The notes under the pieces are model-generated. The model saw nothing but the letters and a program-made list of their open reading frames with translations, was not told the origin of the DNA and searched no databases. Shown piece after piece: positions 9,865-21,942 of a DNA stretch of 64,000 nt. Origin of the DNA: Paracoccus aestuariivivens (lineage in GTDB: Bacteria; Pseudomonadota; Alphaproteobacteria; Rhodobacterales; Rhodobacteraceae); assembly GCF_009711225.1 (NCBI RefSeq), contig NZ_WMIE01000007.1:62001-126000 (forward strand). Direction: 5' to 3'. The translations under genes were made by a program, and so were the position numbers. How positions within the stretch are numbered: the stretch's first letter is position 1; each line of letters starts with the position of its first letter.

Positions 9865-11220
9865 TTACCACCGCCGCTCGAATTTGCGACGCAGGAAGAT
9901 GGCGATTAGGTTCATGCACAGCAGGAAGACCAGCAACACGATGATGGCTCCCGAGGCGCGTTCCATGAAAGCGGGGTCGGCACGCTGGGTCCAGTTATAG
10001 ACCTGTACCGGCAAGGCAGAGGCAGGATCGAACAGCCCTTCCATCGGTGCGGCCGGGAAGTTCTTGACGAAGGCAACCATGCCGATCAGCAGCAGCGGTG
10101 CGGTTTCGCCCAATGCCTGCGCCAGACCGATGATGGTTCCCGTCAGGATGCCCGGCATGGCCAGCGGCAGGACGTGATGGAAGACCGACTGCATCTTGGA
10201 TGCTCCGACCCCCAGTGCAGCATCTCGGATCGAGGGCGGAACGGCTTTCAGCGCGGCCCGCGTCGCAATAATGATCGTCGGCAGGGTCATCAGCGTCAGG
10301 ACCAGACCTCCGACGATAGGTGCCGATTGGGGCAGTCCCGCGAAGTTGATGAAGGCGGCAAGGCCAAGGATACCGAACACGATCGACGGCACGGCGGCGA
10401 GGTTCGAGATGTTCACCTCGATAATGTCGGTCAGGCGGTTCTTGGGGGCGAACTCCTCGAGATAGATCGAGGCGGCGACGCCAATCGGCACGGCCAAAAA
10501 CAGGACAACCAACATCATGTAAAGCGAGCCGAGGATCGCGACACCGACACCGGCCGCTTCGGGACGTTGGTCCGAGGCATCGGGATTGGTCAGGAAGGAC
10601 CAGTTCCACTCGGTCGAGAGCATTCCCTTGCCCTTCAGCGCATCGGCAAGCTGCAACTGGGCGGGCGAGGTATTGCTGTCACGCGCCGCGCTCTCCATCG
10701 AAACGCGGCCTTTGTAATAGCCGTCAACCCGACCGTTCACCAGAACGCGGGCGTCGATGGTCTGGCCGACCAGATCGGGGTTGGCCAGCACCCGATTGCG
10801 AAGCTGGGCCGACGCCTCTTTCGAGATCAGGTCCGACACGTCCTTCGCAGCGATGCCTTCGATGGTGATCCCGTTCTGGGTCATGACTGCCTGAAGCGAC
10901 TGGTCCAGCAGCTTGCCGTAAGTCGTGGTCAGGACTTTCTTGATGTCCTCGGGGTTCCGGTTGCCGTTCTTGTCGAGCTGCGCCGCATCTAGCGTGACCG
11001 GAATTTCCAGATAGGTCTGGCGGAACGCTCCGATGCCATCGCTGAAGATCGAGTACATCAGGACGACCAGCGCGATCAGCGCGATCGCAATGGCGCTGAG
11101 GCCGTAGGCGCGGAAGCGTTTCTCGGCGGCGTTGCGCTTGCGGGTCCGCTCATCGACGACCAGCAACGAAGATTTCGATTGCGGTGCTGCGGCAGAAGCC
11201 GGGAAGGTTGCGTCGGTCAT
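9865..11220 (-). CDS. pstA: Phosphate ABC transporter permease PstA (alphaproteobacterial long form)
   Basis: Membrane subunit, 451 aa. The first helix is at about 42-60. A long soluble insert (about 65-215) precedes the transporter core, corresponding to the DUF3333-type N-terminal extension known in alphaproteobacterial PstA; E. coli PstA is only about 296 aa. The core carries the permease EAA-type loop near RDAALGVGASKMQSVFHHVLP and LGETAPLLLIG. Its ATG overlaps the pstC stop by four bases, indicating translational coupling. Confidence 0.95.
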   Translation of the reverse strand: MTDATFPASAAAPQSKSSLLVVDERTRKRNAAEKRFRAYGLSAIAIALIALVVLMYSIFSDGIGAFRQTYLEIPVTLDAAQLDKNGNRNPEDIKKVLTTTYGKLLDQSLQAVMTQNGITIEGIAAKDVSDLISKEASAQLRNRVLANPDLVGQTIDARVLVNGRVDGYYKGRVSMESAARDSNTSPAQLQLADALKGKGMLSTEWNWSFLTNPDASDQRPEAAGVGVAILGSLYMMLVVLFLAVPIGVAASIYLEEFAPKNRLTDIIEVNISNLAAVPSIVFGILGLAAFINFAGLPQSAPIVGGLVLTLMTLPTIIIATRAALKAVPPSIRDAALGVGASKMQSVFHHVLPLAMPGILTGTIIGLAQALGETAPLLLIGMVAFVKNFPAAPMEGLFDPASALPVQVYNWTQRADPAFMERASGAIIVLLVFLLCMNLIAIFLRRKFERRW

Positions 11221-12407
11221 TCGTACTGCTCCCGGTATTTGCGCACGACGTAAAGGGCAACGATGTTCAGGCCCAACGTGACCACGAACAGCGTGAGGCC
11301 AAGGGCAAATGCGACAAGCGTCTCTGGTGCGGCAAAGTCGGTGTCACCGGTCAACTGGCTGACGATTTTGACGGTTATTGTCGTCATCGCCTCGAAAGGG
11401 TTCAGGTCCATGCGTGCGGCGGCCCCTGCCCCCAGCACCACGATCATCGTCTCGCCGATGGCACGCGACGCGGCCAGCAGGATCGCCCCGACGATGCCCG
11501 GAAGCGCGGCTGGCAGCACGACATTGCGCACCGTTTCGGACTGGGTCGAGCCAAGCCCCAGCGCCGCATCCCGCAGCGACTGCGGTACGGCGTTGATGAT
11601 GTCGTCGGACAGCGAACTGACAAAGGGGATCAGCATGATGCCCATGACCAACCCTGCCGTCATGACTGACGAGCCCGAATTGCCCAGACCCAGCGGTTGG
11701 GCGAAGTAGTCCCGCAGCATGGGTCCGACGGTGATCAGCGCGAAAAGACCGTAAACAATGGTCGGGATACCGGCCAGGATCTCAATCATTGGTTTCGCAA
11801 AGCCGCGCATCCGGGGCGAGGCGTATTCGGACATGTAGATCGCCGCAAAAAGACCGATCGGGATCGAGACGGCCAGCGCGATAAACGAGATGTAAAGCGT
11901 ACCCCAGACCAGCGGCAGGATGCCAAGCTGCGAGCCGCCGCCAAAGCGCGGCGACCATGTGGTTCCGAAGAAGAAGTCCTGCCACGGATACTGGCTGAAG
12001 AAGTTCCCCGTCTCGAACAGCATCGAAAAGACAATCCCGGCCGTGGTCAGGATGGCAATGCTGGAGCACATGATCAGCAATCCGCGCACAAAGCTTTCGA
12101 CCGCATTGCGGGCGCGAAAATCGGGGGCGGTCCGCTGCAACGACCAGATCAGACCAACTGCGGCAACGGCCAATGCCACGCCTGCGACCAGAATGCGGTT
12201 CGCGCCGGGCTGCGCAAATAGCCAGATGGCGATCAGAAACAAGGCAGGCACCGCAGTATAAAGTGCGATGTTCCAGCCGTAATAATTAGTGCGCGAATGT
12301 AGCAGACGGGAATCGCCACCCGCTGCCGCAAGTACGCGGGAGCGACCGATGACGAAGCCGGCGACTGCCATGGCCAGGACGAGCAGCAAGGTCCAGGAGA
12401 CAGGCAT
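11217..12407 (-). CDS. pstC: Phosphate ABC transporter permease PstC
   Basis: Second membrane subunit, 396 aa, mostly hydrophobic. There is an N-terminal helix, a short cytoplasmic segment and two more helices before the permease core. The conserved loop RDAALGLGSTQSETVRNVVLPAALPGI and the phosphate-path sequence RAIGETMIVVLGAG are present. The extra N-terminal membrane part matches other Rhodobacterales PstC proteins. It is separated from pstS by a strong hairpin, which would lower its expression relative to the binding protein. Confidence 0.95.
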   Translation of the reverse strand: MPVSWTLLLVLAMAVAGFVIGRSRVLAAAGGDSRLLHSRTNYYGWNIALYTAVPALFLIAIWLFAQPGANRILVAGVALAVAAVGLIWSLQRTAPDFRARNAVESFVRGLLIMCSSIAILTTAGIVFSMLFETGNFFSQYPWQDFFFGTTWSPRFGGGSQLGILPLVWGTLYISFIALAVSIPIGLFAAIYMSEYASPRMRGFAKPMIEILAGIPTIVYGLFALITVGPMLRDYFAQPLGLGNSGSSVMTAGLVMGIMLIPFVSSLSDDIINAVPQSLRDAALGLGSTQSETVRNVVLPAALPGIVGAILLAASRAIGETMIVVLGAGAAARMDLNPFEAMTTITVKIVSQLTGDTDFAAPETLVAFALGLTLFVVTLGLNIVALYVVRKYREQYE

Positions 12408-12436
12408 GTGAGCCTCGGATTACGGGATGAGGAAAG

Positions 12437-12462
12437 CGGCGCGGAGGACTACCTCCGCGCCG
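12437..12462 (-). terminator. pstS-pstC intergenic hairpin (attenuator or mRNA-stabilising stem)
   Basis: Perfect 11-bp stem CGGCGCGGAGG / CCTCCGCGCCG with a four-base loop, placed between the pstS stop and the pstC start. On the transcript strand only CTTTCC follows, so it is a weak terminator at best. It more likely protects the pstS mRNA 3-prime end or partly reduces read-through, a common device for making excess binding protein. Confidence 0.75.
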
Positions 12463-12470
12463 ATCGGAAC

Positions 12471-13499
12471 TTAGTTGGTCAGGGTCGTTTCGCTTGCGAC
12501 AGCCGCTTGGGTCGCTGCAAGCTCGGGGTCCGAAACCAGACCGTAAGCTGCCAGCGGGCCTTCCGGACCGGCCAGCTCATCCGAGACGAAGAATTCGACG
12601 AATTCTTTCAGGCCCTGGATTTCGCCGATATGGGCTTTCTTCACATAGAAGAACAGCGGGCGCGAAACCGGATATTCGCCTTTGGCGATGGTTTCGGTCG
12701 AGGGCGTGACGCCAGCAAAGGTGCCGACTTTCAGCTTGTCGGTGTTGTTTTCATAGAAGGACAGACCGAAGACGCCGATACCGTTCTTGGCCGACTGGAT
12801 GCGGGCCAGGGTTTCGGTGTAGTCGCCGTCAATATCGACAGATTTGCCATCGGTGCGCAGCGCCATGCAGGCTTCCTCGGCGGCTTCTTCGCCCAGTTCG
12901 GCCTTGAAGGCTTCGGCAGCGCCCGATTCCTCGCAACCGGCTGCGATCACTTTCTCTTCGAAAACTTCGCGGGTGCCGTGCTTTGTGCCGGGAACGAAGG
13001 CCAGGATTTCTTGATCCGGCAGATCGGCGCGGATCTCGTTCCACTTGGTCGCGGTGTTGTCGACGACCTTGCCGTCTTTCACGACCTTGGCGGCCAGAGC
13101 GTTGAACCAGTCGGCAGCGGTGTACTGGAAGTCATTGCCTGCGATGTCGCTGGCGAAAACGATCCCGTCATAACCGATGCGGACTTCCATGATGTCGGCC
13201 ACGCCAGCGGTTTTACAGGCCTCGACTTCCGACGATTTGATCGGACGCGACGAGTTGGCGATGTCGATGGTGTTCTCGCCGACGCCTTCACAGAATTTCT
13301 TCAGACCAGCCGAGGAACCGCCCGATTCCACGACCGGAGTAGGGAAGTCCGTGTTCTCACCAAAGGCCTCGGCAACGATGGTGGCATAGGGCAGCACGGT
13401 CGACGAACCAGAAACCTGGATCTGGTCACGGGCAGAGGCGACGGTCGCCGAAGCGGCGATCATCGCAAGGGCCGACACGGCGAGTTTCGCGGATTTCAT
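12471..13499 (-). CDS. pstS: Phosphate-binding periplasmic protein PstS
   Basis: Substrate-binding subunit, 342 aa from MKSAKLAVSAL at 13499, with a signal peptide cleaved near ASA. The start has an AGGAGTG ribosome site; an upstream in-frame ATG at 13517 lies before it. The phosphate-contact motif SGSSTVLPY is at the N-terminus of the mature protein, and ESGGSSAG and the later SSRPIKSSE segment are typical of the larger PstS type (SphX-like). It is first in the operon behind a Pho box. Confidence 0.96.
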   Translation of the reverse strand: MKSAKLAVSALAMIAASATVASARDQIQVSGSSTVLPYATIVAEAFGENTDFPTPVVESGGSSAGLKKFCEGVGENTIDIANSSRPIKSSEVEACKTAGVADIMEVRIGYDGIVFASDIAGNDFQYTAADWFNALAAKVVKDGKVVDNTATKWNEIRADLPDQEILAFVPGTKHGTREVFEEKVIAAGCEESGAAEAFKAELGEEAAEEACMALRTDGKSVDIDGDYTETLARIQSAKNGIGVFGLSFYENNTDKLKVGTFAGVTPSTETIAKGEYPVSRPLFFYVKKAHIGEIQGLKEFVEFFVSDELAGPEGPLAAYGLVSDPELAATQAAVASETTLTN

Positions 13500-13569
13500 A
13501 GGATCACTCCTGAACATTTCCTGATGGCCGGGATCGGCCTGCCCGATCCCTTAGTGTCGTGATGCGACG

Positions 13570-13603
13570 CTTATGCGAAGGAAGTGTAACAGTATGATGA
13601 CAA
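13570..13603 (-). promoter_or_regulatory. Pho box and -10 element of the pst operon promoter
   Basis: On the minus strand: TTGTCAT, four bases CATA, then CTGTTAC (13586-13603). This is two 7-bp PhoB half-sites with the canonical 11-bp repeat. Ten bases downstream is CATAAG (13575-13570), a fair -10 hexamer at the spacing used by PhoB-activated promoters that lack a -35. The pstS ATG is about 70 bases further on. Confidence 0.85.
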
Positions 13604-13647
13604 TGCCACGGAGTCGGGCCGGACAGCAAGATTCCTGTGGAGAACCC

Positions 13648-14748
13648 TTATCCGATCCGGCCGCGTTGACCACCCGTCTGGGCGCGATCCAGCAAAAGGT
13701 GGTCCAGTATGACGCAAGCCGCCATCGCCTCGGCGATCGGAACGGCGCGGATGCCGACGCAGGGATCATGGCGGCCCTTGGTAATCAGTTCGATCTCTTC
13801 GCCCTTCTGGTTGATCGTCTGGCGCGGCGTCAGGATCGAACTGGTCGGCTTGACCGAGAAGCGCACGGAAATATCCTGACCCGTTGAAATTCCGCCCAGA
13901 ATTCCGCCAGCATGGTTTGACAGGAACCGTGGCCCCTCATTCCCCATACGGATTTCATCGGCGTTCTCGGTGCCCGTCAAAGCAGCCGCAGCCATCCCCT
14001 CGCCGATCTCGACGCCCTTCACGGCATTGATCGACATCATCGCGGCGGCAAGGTCGGTATCAAGCTTGGCATAGATCGGGGCGCCCAGTCCCGCAGGACA
14101 GCCCTGAATCAACACCTCAAGCGCCGCACCGACGCTGTTCTGGTCCTTACGGATTGCGTTCAGATAGTCCTCCCATGCCGGAACCGCCGAGGCGTCGGGC
14201 AGGAAAAACGGATTGTTCGGGATCTCGGCCGCATCGAATTTCGTGCGGTCCAGATGCAACGCCCCCATCTGGACCATGTAACCGGTGATTTTCAGATCGG
14301 GGACCAATTCCCGCAGAACCGCCTGCGCGACACCGCCCGCCGCGACCCGCGCCGCAGTCTCTCTCGCGCTGGAGCGCCCACCGCCGCGATAGTCGCGAAT
14401 GCCGTATTTCAGGTGATAGGCAATATCGGCATGACCCGGCCGGAACGCTTGGGCAATGTCGCCATAATCCTTGCTGCGCTGGTCGGTATTCTCGATCATC
14501 AGCTGGATCGGCGTGCCTGTGGTCTTGCCCTCGAATACACCTGAGAGGATTCGGACCTGATCTGGCTCTTGCCGTTGGGTGGTGAATTTCGAGGTTCCCG
14601 GACGACGCCGGTCCAGAAATTGCTGGATAAAACTCGCCTCTAGCGGGATTCCAGGGGGGCAGCCATCAACCGTAGCACCCAAGGCGGGGCCGTGGCTTTC
14701 GCCCCAGGTGGTGAAGGTGAAAACGCGGCCGAAGGTGTTGAAGCTCAT
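13648..14748 (-). CDS. aroC: Chorismate synthase
   Basis: Last enzyme of the shikimate pathway: converts EPSP to chorismate with reduced FMN. The protein is 366 aa, the usual bacterial length. The conserved signatures are [18 protein letters not shown] near the N-terminus, [29 protein letters not shown] in the middle (FMN and substrate loop) and GISTGQDI later. The gene is monocistronic, upstream of and on the same strand as the pst operon. The Pho box lies between them, so pst has its own promoter. Confidence 0.97.
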   Translation of the reverse strand: MSFNTFGRVFTFTTWGESHGPALGATVDGCPPGIPLEASFIQQFLDRRRPGTSKFTTQRQEPDQVRILSGVFEGKTTGTPIQLMIENTDQRSKDYGDIAQAFRPGHADIAYHLKYGIRDYRGGGRSSARETAARVAAGGVAQAVLRELVPDLKITGYMVQMGALHLDRTKFDAAEIPNNPFFLPDASAVPAWEDYLNAIRKDQNSVGAALEVLIQGCPAGLGAPIYAKLDTDLAAAMMSINAVKGVEIGEGMAAAALTGTENADEIRMGNEGPRFLSNHAGGILGGISTGQDISVRFSVKPTSSILTPRQTINQKGEEIELITKGRHDPCVGIRAVPIAEAMAACVILDHLLLDRAQTGGQRGRIG

Positions 14749-15171
14749 GGTTCTGCCCCTTTTTTGGCTGCGATAAACGGGTCCGGAAGATCAGGCAACG
14801 GGAAATACCGCAAACCCCATGCCGAATTCCGACCTGACGATTCTGGCAGGTCCGAATTATTCCATTTTACATCATGTATTTGCTAAAATCTGAAGCGCGG
14901 CGCATGCTTTTGTGCGAATATGCGCCGCGCGACAACCGCCGTATTGCGGTTGAGAGACACCCGCTCTTTCGTGCTTGTGGTGGGGTGCGTCAGGGTGGTG
15001 AGGGAGGGCGCGGGCCGGAGACACCCGCGCCCTTTCCCTTTGCCCGCACAGCCCGTCCCCCGCGCGTACACAACCTGTACACCGCGCGTACACCGGCAAC
15101 GCACTCCGCGTTCAGGGGTGGTTAACCAAGATTGTCGGATGATGTCGACGGGTTTGGGGCGGATGTGTGTG
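14749..15171. other. Structured non-coding region between aroC and the BrnA-like gene
   Basis: No convincing gene in these 423 bases, although several frames stay open because of base composition. It must hold the aroC promoter on the minus strand and the promoter of the next gene on the plus strand. Three stem-loops follow one another: 14895-14930 (11-bp stem GCGCGGCGCAT / ATGCGCCGCGC), 14933-14952 (7-bp stem CAACCGC / GCGGTTG) and 15006-15032 (9-bp stem GGGCGCGGG / CCCGCGCCC). A set of three direct repeats comes after them and is listed separately. Confidence 0.6.
15065..15097 (+). repeat. Three 11-bp direct repeats, (C/T)GTACAC-N4
   Basis: Units begin at 15065 (CGTACAC), 15076 (TGTACAC) and 15087 (CGTACAC), each followed by four variable bases, so the period is exactly 11 bp, about one helical turn. 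The array ends 74 bases before the likely start of the BrnA-like gene. This is the layout expected for cooperative binding of a small dimeric regulator to one face of the DNA. The binding protein is unknown; autoregulation is a guess. Confidence 0.6.
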
Positions 15172-15663
15172 ATGGTTAGCAAGGCGGAAGTACAGCGGCG
15201 GGTGAATTACCACTACATGGCGGATGCCATGCGGATGCTGGAATGGGATCTGCATCAGCGGCTGATGGCCGATCTGCGTATCCCCGAGGAATGGCACGAG
15301 ATTGCACGTGACAAGGGTGAGCGGAAAAAGACCCGTGTGACAATCCGGTTGGATGACGAGATCGTGCGGTTCTTTCGCTCGACCGGGGCGGATTGGCAGC
15401 CTCGGATGAACCGGGTGCTGTCGGTCTGGGTCCATGCGCGGCTGGCGGGGTTGATCCGGGGGGCCGAGACGATGGATTACATGAAGCACCGGGTCGAGGA
15501 AGGGCTGGACGGCCCCCGCCCGCGCTGGGGCGATTTGCAACGGCTGGAGGACGAGGTTCTGGGTGATGAGGCCATGAACTGGGACGAGCCGGGTGTGCCG
15601 CTGGGCGAGGAACGTGTGGCCTCGGTCGTGCGGCGGGTGGAGTTGGATGGGCGGAAGGGGTGA
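15172..15663 (+). CDS. BrnA-like antitoxin-family protein without a partner toxin
   Basis: The protein is 163 aa from the ATG at 15172 (MVSKAEVQRR); ATGs at 15139, 15142 and 15163 are in frame alternatives. Residues of about 45-95 read KKTRVTIRLDDEIVRFFRSTG and then QPRMNRVLSVWVHARL, which is the BrnA/RHH-like pattern: a beta strand with DxxIVxFF, then a helix ending in a short arm. The N-terminal RVNYHYMADAMRMLEWDLHQRL and acidic C-terminus are extra. No BrnT toxin lies on either side. Related stand-alone proteins occur in Rhodobacteraceae as far as I recall. Function unknown; DNA binding is inferred. Confidence 0.7.
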   Translation: MVSKAEVQRRVNYHYMADAMRMLEWDLHQRLMADLRIPEEWHEIARDKGERKKTRVTIRLDDEIVRFFRSTGADWQPRMNRVLSVWVHARLAGLIRGAETMDYMKHRVEEGLDGPRPRWGDLQRLEDEVLGDEAMNWDEPGVPLGEERVASVVRRVELDGRKG

Positions 15664-15848
15664 GGTTTAGGGCAAACTATAGTGGCCCTTGACCTATCGC
15701 CAACTGGATCATGCCTTCACAATCCGGTAGACAAACCAACAAAGAGCAAACGCGCAACAGTTTGTATTTATTTAATAAATTTAATTGACCAGCCAATCGG
15801 CAGCGCATTACGCCACAGCCCGAAACGTGCGATTGGGGACATTACGGA

Positions 15849-17606
15849 ATGCGCAGTATCGTGGAGTGGGAAGCCCTGACGGGCGCTGACAAATTAACTG
15901 CGGCAGAAGTTCGACTAATCGAAGCCGTACGCAAAGGACGGCCTTGCGCAATTGGCATAAAGGCCCCCACCGAGAAAACACCCGACAACCGTATCCGCGC
16001 TAATTTCTTACGCATGCTGATCCTGGGCGCGACGCCGGCGTGCGGACTGCACGAGAGCGGCGTTCAACTTGCAGGCGCGTGGGTGGACGGGAAGCTTGAC
16101 CTATCGTTTTGTACCGTTCGAGGACAGGTATTGCTCCAAAATTGCACTTTTGCGGAGCGTCCGAATTTCAGCAATGCAAGGCTCGCCCAGTTTGATTTGA
16201 TCGGCAGCGATTTGAGAGCAGGCCTGCTTGCAACTCATATGTGTGTCGAAGGCAGCTTCCACCTTTCTAAAATTGTGTCAGCGAGAACGGTTGATCTGCG
16301 CGGCGCCACAGTCAGAGGGAGGCTTGCTTGCTCCGATGCAAAAATTACTTGCGTAGGCCGCGAAGCCCTGAATTTTTCAAACGCCAGTATCGGAGCATCC
16401 CTGTTCCTAAGCCGCGTCAGAATTACCGGAGTGGTCAGACTTAACGGAGCTGAGATCGGGGGCCAACTCGAGTGCACGGGCGCGAGTTTCAACTCTGCAA
16501 GCAGCGACGCGAACGCCGCGTTAAACGCCGACTCGATGAAAGTCCGCCAATCCGTATTTCTTAGGAACATCACGGCCAAAGGTAGGGTCACGTTGTCAGC
16601 CGCAAAAATCGGTGGGATGTTGGGAATAACTGAAGCCGAATTTCACGCCGAAAAAGATTATGAGAAAGTCGCACTAAACTTGCAGTCCACACAAGCTAGG
16701 ATCTTGTACATCCGCAAGCTGTCGATTCTTGAGGGTAAGTTAACGCTCAACGGCGCGCGTTTCGAAATTCTCACCGATGATGGGCAGTGGCCGCTTGAAA
16801 GGCATTCACTTGTTCTGAACGGGCTACACTACGAACGCATTGCTGGCAAGGCGGCTCCAACAACCGCCACTGCACGCAGGTCATGGTTAGAGACGGGTTC
16901 AACGCAGGATGATAGGTTTTTCCCGCAACCGTATACGCAGCTTGCAAAGGTCTTACGCGCAATGGGTCATGATACCGAAGCACGTAAAGTGCTGATTTGG
17001 CGTGAGCGAAGGTTGCGTTCACAAGCACGGCAAGACCTGTTAATTGCACGTGATGACACACGTTGGCCAGCGGCACACAGGCAATGGCAAATTCTCAATG
17101 CGGGCATTCATTGGATCGGCGACAAGCTGTTCGATGGGATCGCAGCCTTCGGCTACCGTCCATTTCAAACACTAATCAGCGCATTTATCCTGTGGTTGGT
17201 CGCTTCTTGCGTTGCACAATTTACTTGGAGCGAGGGCTCTTTTGCTCCGAATTCCGACGTGGTCCTCACATCGTCCGCTTGGCAAAATCTGCTTCTGGAG
17301 GACTGTATTCCTGAGATTGGGGAAGCAGCCAAATCGGAGTGCGTCGCCAATCCAGCGGATACGTGGTCGCGCGTGGGGAAACCGGGCATGGACTGGGAGT
17401 CATTCTCGTCATTGGGTTACGCTCTCGATCTGGTTGTGCCGGTACTTGACCTTGGGCAAACGTCTGCGTGGGCACCGTCGAAAGACCGCGGTCCATGGGG
17501 ACGGGGATTATGGTGGGGACGGTGGGTGCTTCAAGCACTCGGCTGGATGATCGTTCTGGTATTCGCTGCCGCCGTTTCCGGGATCATGCAACGTGACCAA
17601 GAATAG
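15849..17606 (+). CDS. Membrane-anchored repeat (beta-helix-like) protein of unknown function
   Basis: The protein is 585 aa. About residues 65-310 consist of imperfect repeats of roughly 20 residues of the form LxLxGAxIxGxLxCxxA (for example VRLNGAEIGGQLECTGASF), suggesting a right-handed beta-helix akin to pentapeptide-repeat proteins. A helical linker (PYTQLAKVLRAMGHDTEARKVL, about 365-385) joins it to a C-terminal membrane part: a helix at about 440-460, a soluble loop with FSSLGYALDLVVPVLDLGQ, and a last helix near 560-580. That architecture is known to me from large uncharacterised families. Base composition is visibly less GC-rich than its neighbours, with an AT-rich upstream gap, suggesting acquisition by transfer. 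Confidence 0.75.
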   Translation: MRSIVEWEALTGADKLTAAEVRLIEAVRKGRPCAIGIKAPTEKTPDNRIRANFLRMLILGATPACGLHESGVQLAGAWVDGKLDLSFCTVRGQVLLQNCTFAERPNFSNARLAQFDLIGSDLRAGLLATHMCVEGSFHLSKIVSARTVDLRGATVRGRLACSDAKITCVGREALNFSNASIGASLFLSRVRITGVVRLNGAEIGGQLECTGASFNSASSDANAALNADSMKVRQSVFLRNITAKGRVTLSAAKIGGMLGITEAEFHAEKDYEKVALNLQSTQARILYIRKLSILEGKLTLNGARFEILTDDGQWPLERHSLVLNGLHYERIAGKAAPTTATARRSWLETGSTQDDRFFPQPYTQLAKVLRAMGHDTEARKVLIWRERRLRSQARQDLLIARDDTRWPAAHRQWQILNAGIHWIGDKLFDGIAAFGYRPFQTLISAFILWLVASCVAQFTWSEGSFAPNSDVVLTSSAWQNLLLEDCIPEIGEAAKSECVANPADTWSRVGKPGMDWESFSSLGYALDLVVPVLDLGQTSAWAPSKDRGPWGRGLWWGRWVLQALGWMIVLVFAAAVSGIMQRDQE

Positions 17607-17707
17607 AAATCCGGAATGCAGGTAAATACAGGGATGCTCGCCTTTTCGACAAATCGAGCGTCAGAACTCGAAGACAAAAAACCTTCATCAGCACACTGAA
17701 AGATAAA

Positions 17708-17729
17708 GGGCCTCTCAAGCGAGAGGCCC
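17708..17729 (-). terminator. carB terminator, probably bidirectional
   Basis: 9-bp stem GGGCCTCTC / GAGAGGCCC with a four-base loop. On the minus strand it is followed by TTTATCTTT, so it serves carB, whose stop is 33 bases upstream. It may also stop transcripts of the convergent repeat-protein gene. Confidence 0.85.
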
Positions 17730-17761
17730 CTTCAGTTGTTCCTAGGATCGGTCTACGGGCA

Positions 17762-21094
<3,333 letters not shown>

Positions 21095-21311
21095 GACGGC
21101 ATCCTCGGGCTGGCGGCTGATAAATCGATCGGGGTTATAGCCATGGCAAGCCAAGGCGCAAGGGTCGCAAACGTCCTCGTGCCAAAAATCGCCTTCCTGT
21201 CGGGGACGGAAGTTATCGGCTGCGTCATGGCGGAGTGCCCCCCTTCGCGCAGAATCAAGACCCTAGAGTCGAGAGTGTGGGAACTGCAAGCGGAAAGGTT
21301 GCCGCGCGGGA

Positions 21312-21881
21312 TCAATCCAATCCGTCATAGCGGCGGATGATCCAGACGAGGTCATAGACCAGCCACAGAAGCCCGATCATCCCGACCCGCCGCATGTCGC
21401 GCGCACGCCATGCCAGCAAGGCGGCCAGCACGCCCAGCGCCAGCCGCAACGGGTATTCCGGCCCCAATGCCCACAGGTGATCACTGCCCTTCATCAATGT
21501 GTCGATCAGGTCGAAGGCAAAGGACAGTGCGAAGAGACCGAAGAACCCTGCCCTGCGCCGCATGAAGAACTGTTCGCTTTCGGCATGGTCCGGCACGGCA
21601 TCGGGATAAAGCAGCGTCGCCATCAGGAAATGCAGCGAGGCGTAGGACAGAACGAAGACATAGACCCCGAAATGCCATGCCCCGACATTGCGCAGGGCGA
21701 ACTCCCACCACCAGAAATGCACCGCGCCCAGCAGCAGGACAACGGACCAGACAATCTGGGCGAACATCCCTTCGGTTCGGACAGGTTGTTGAAGGCGGCG
21801 CGACAGGCCCGACAGGACACGGGTGATCGCAAGGCCCAGAACCAGGCTGATCAGGATCTTGAGATGGGGAAAGGCGTCCAC
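21312..21881 (-). CDS. Hypothetical polytopic membrane protein
   Basis: 189 aa with about five or six hydrophobic helices (near 8-22, 40-58, 70-90, 110-125, 145-160, 167-182). I do not recognise the family by motif. The conserved-looking features are a tryptophan-rich stretch (HFWWWEFALRN) and an RDMRR loop. It lies upstream of carB on the same strand, but 217 bases away, so it is probably a separate unit. Codon use matches the surroundings, so I believe the gene is real. Confidence 0.75.
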   Translation of the reverse strand: MDAFPHLKILISLVLGLAITRVLSGLSRRLQQPVRTEGMFAQIVWSVVLLLGAVHFWWWEFALRNVGAWHFGVYVFVLSYASLHFLMATLLYPDAVPDHAESEQFFMRRRAGFFGLFALSFAFDLIDTLMKGSDHLWALGPEYPLRLALGVLAALLAWRARDMRRVGMIGLLWLVYDLVWIIRRYDGLD

Positions 21882-21942
21882 GGGCTGCTCCGCATCGTTT
21901 GAAAAGCAGCCTATGCGATCAGGTGAACCCGCCGAAACGAAA

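Noticed and set aside
14920..15171. N-terminal extension of the BrnA-like frame to 14920
   Set aside because: The added residues are Arg/Pro-rich and unconserved in appearance, and the DNA there contains stem-loops and the 11-bp repeat array.
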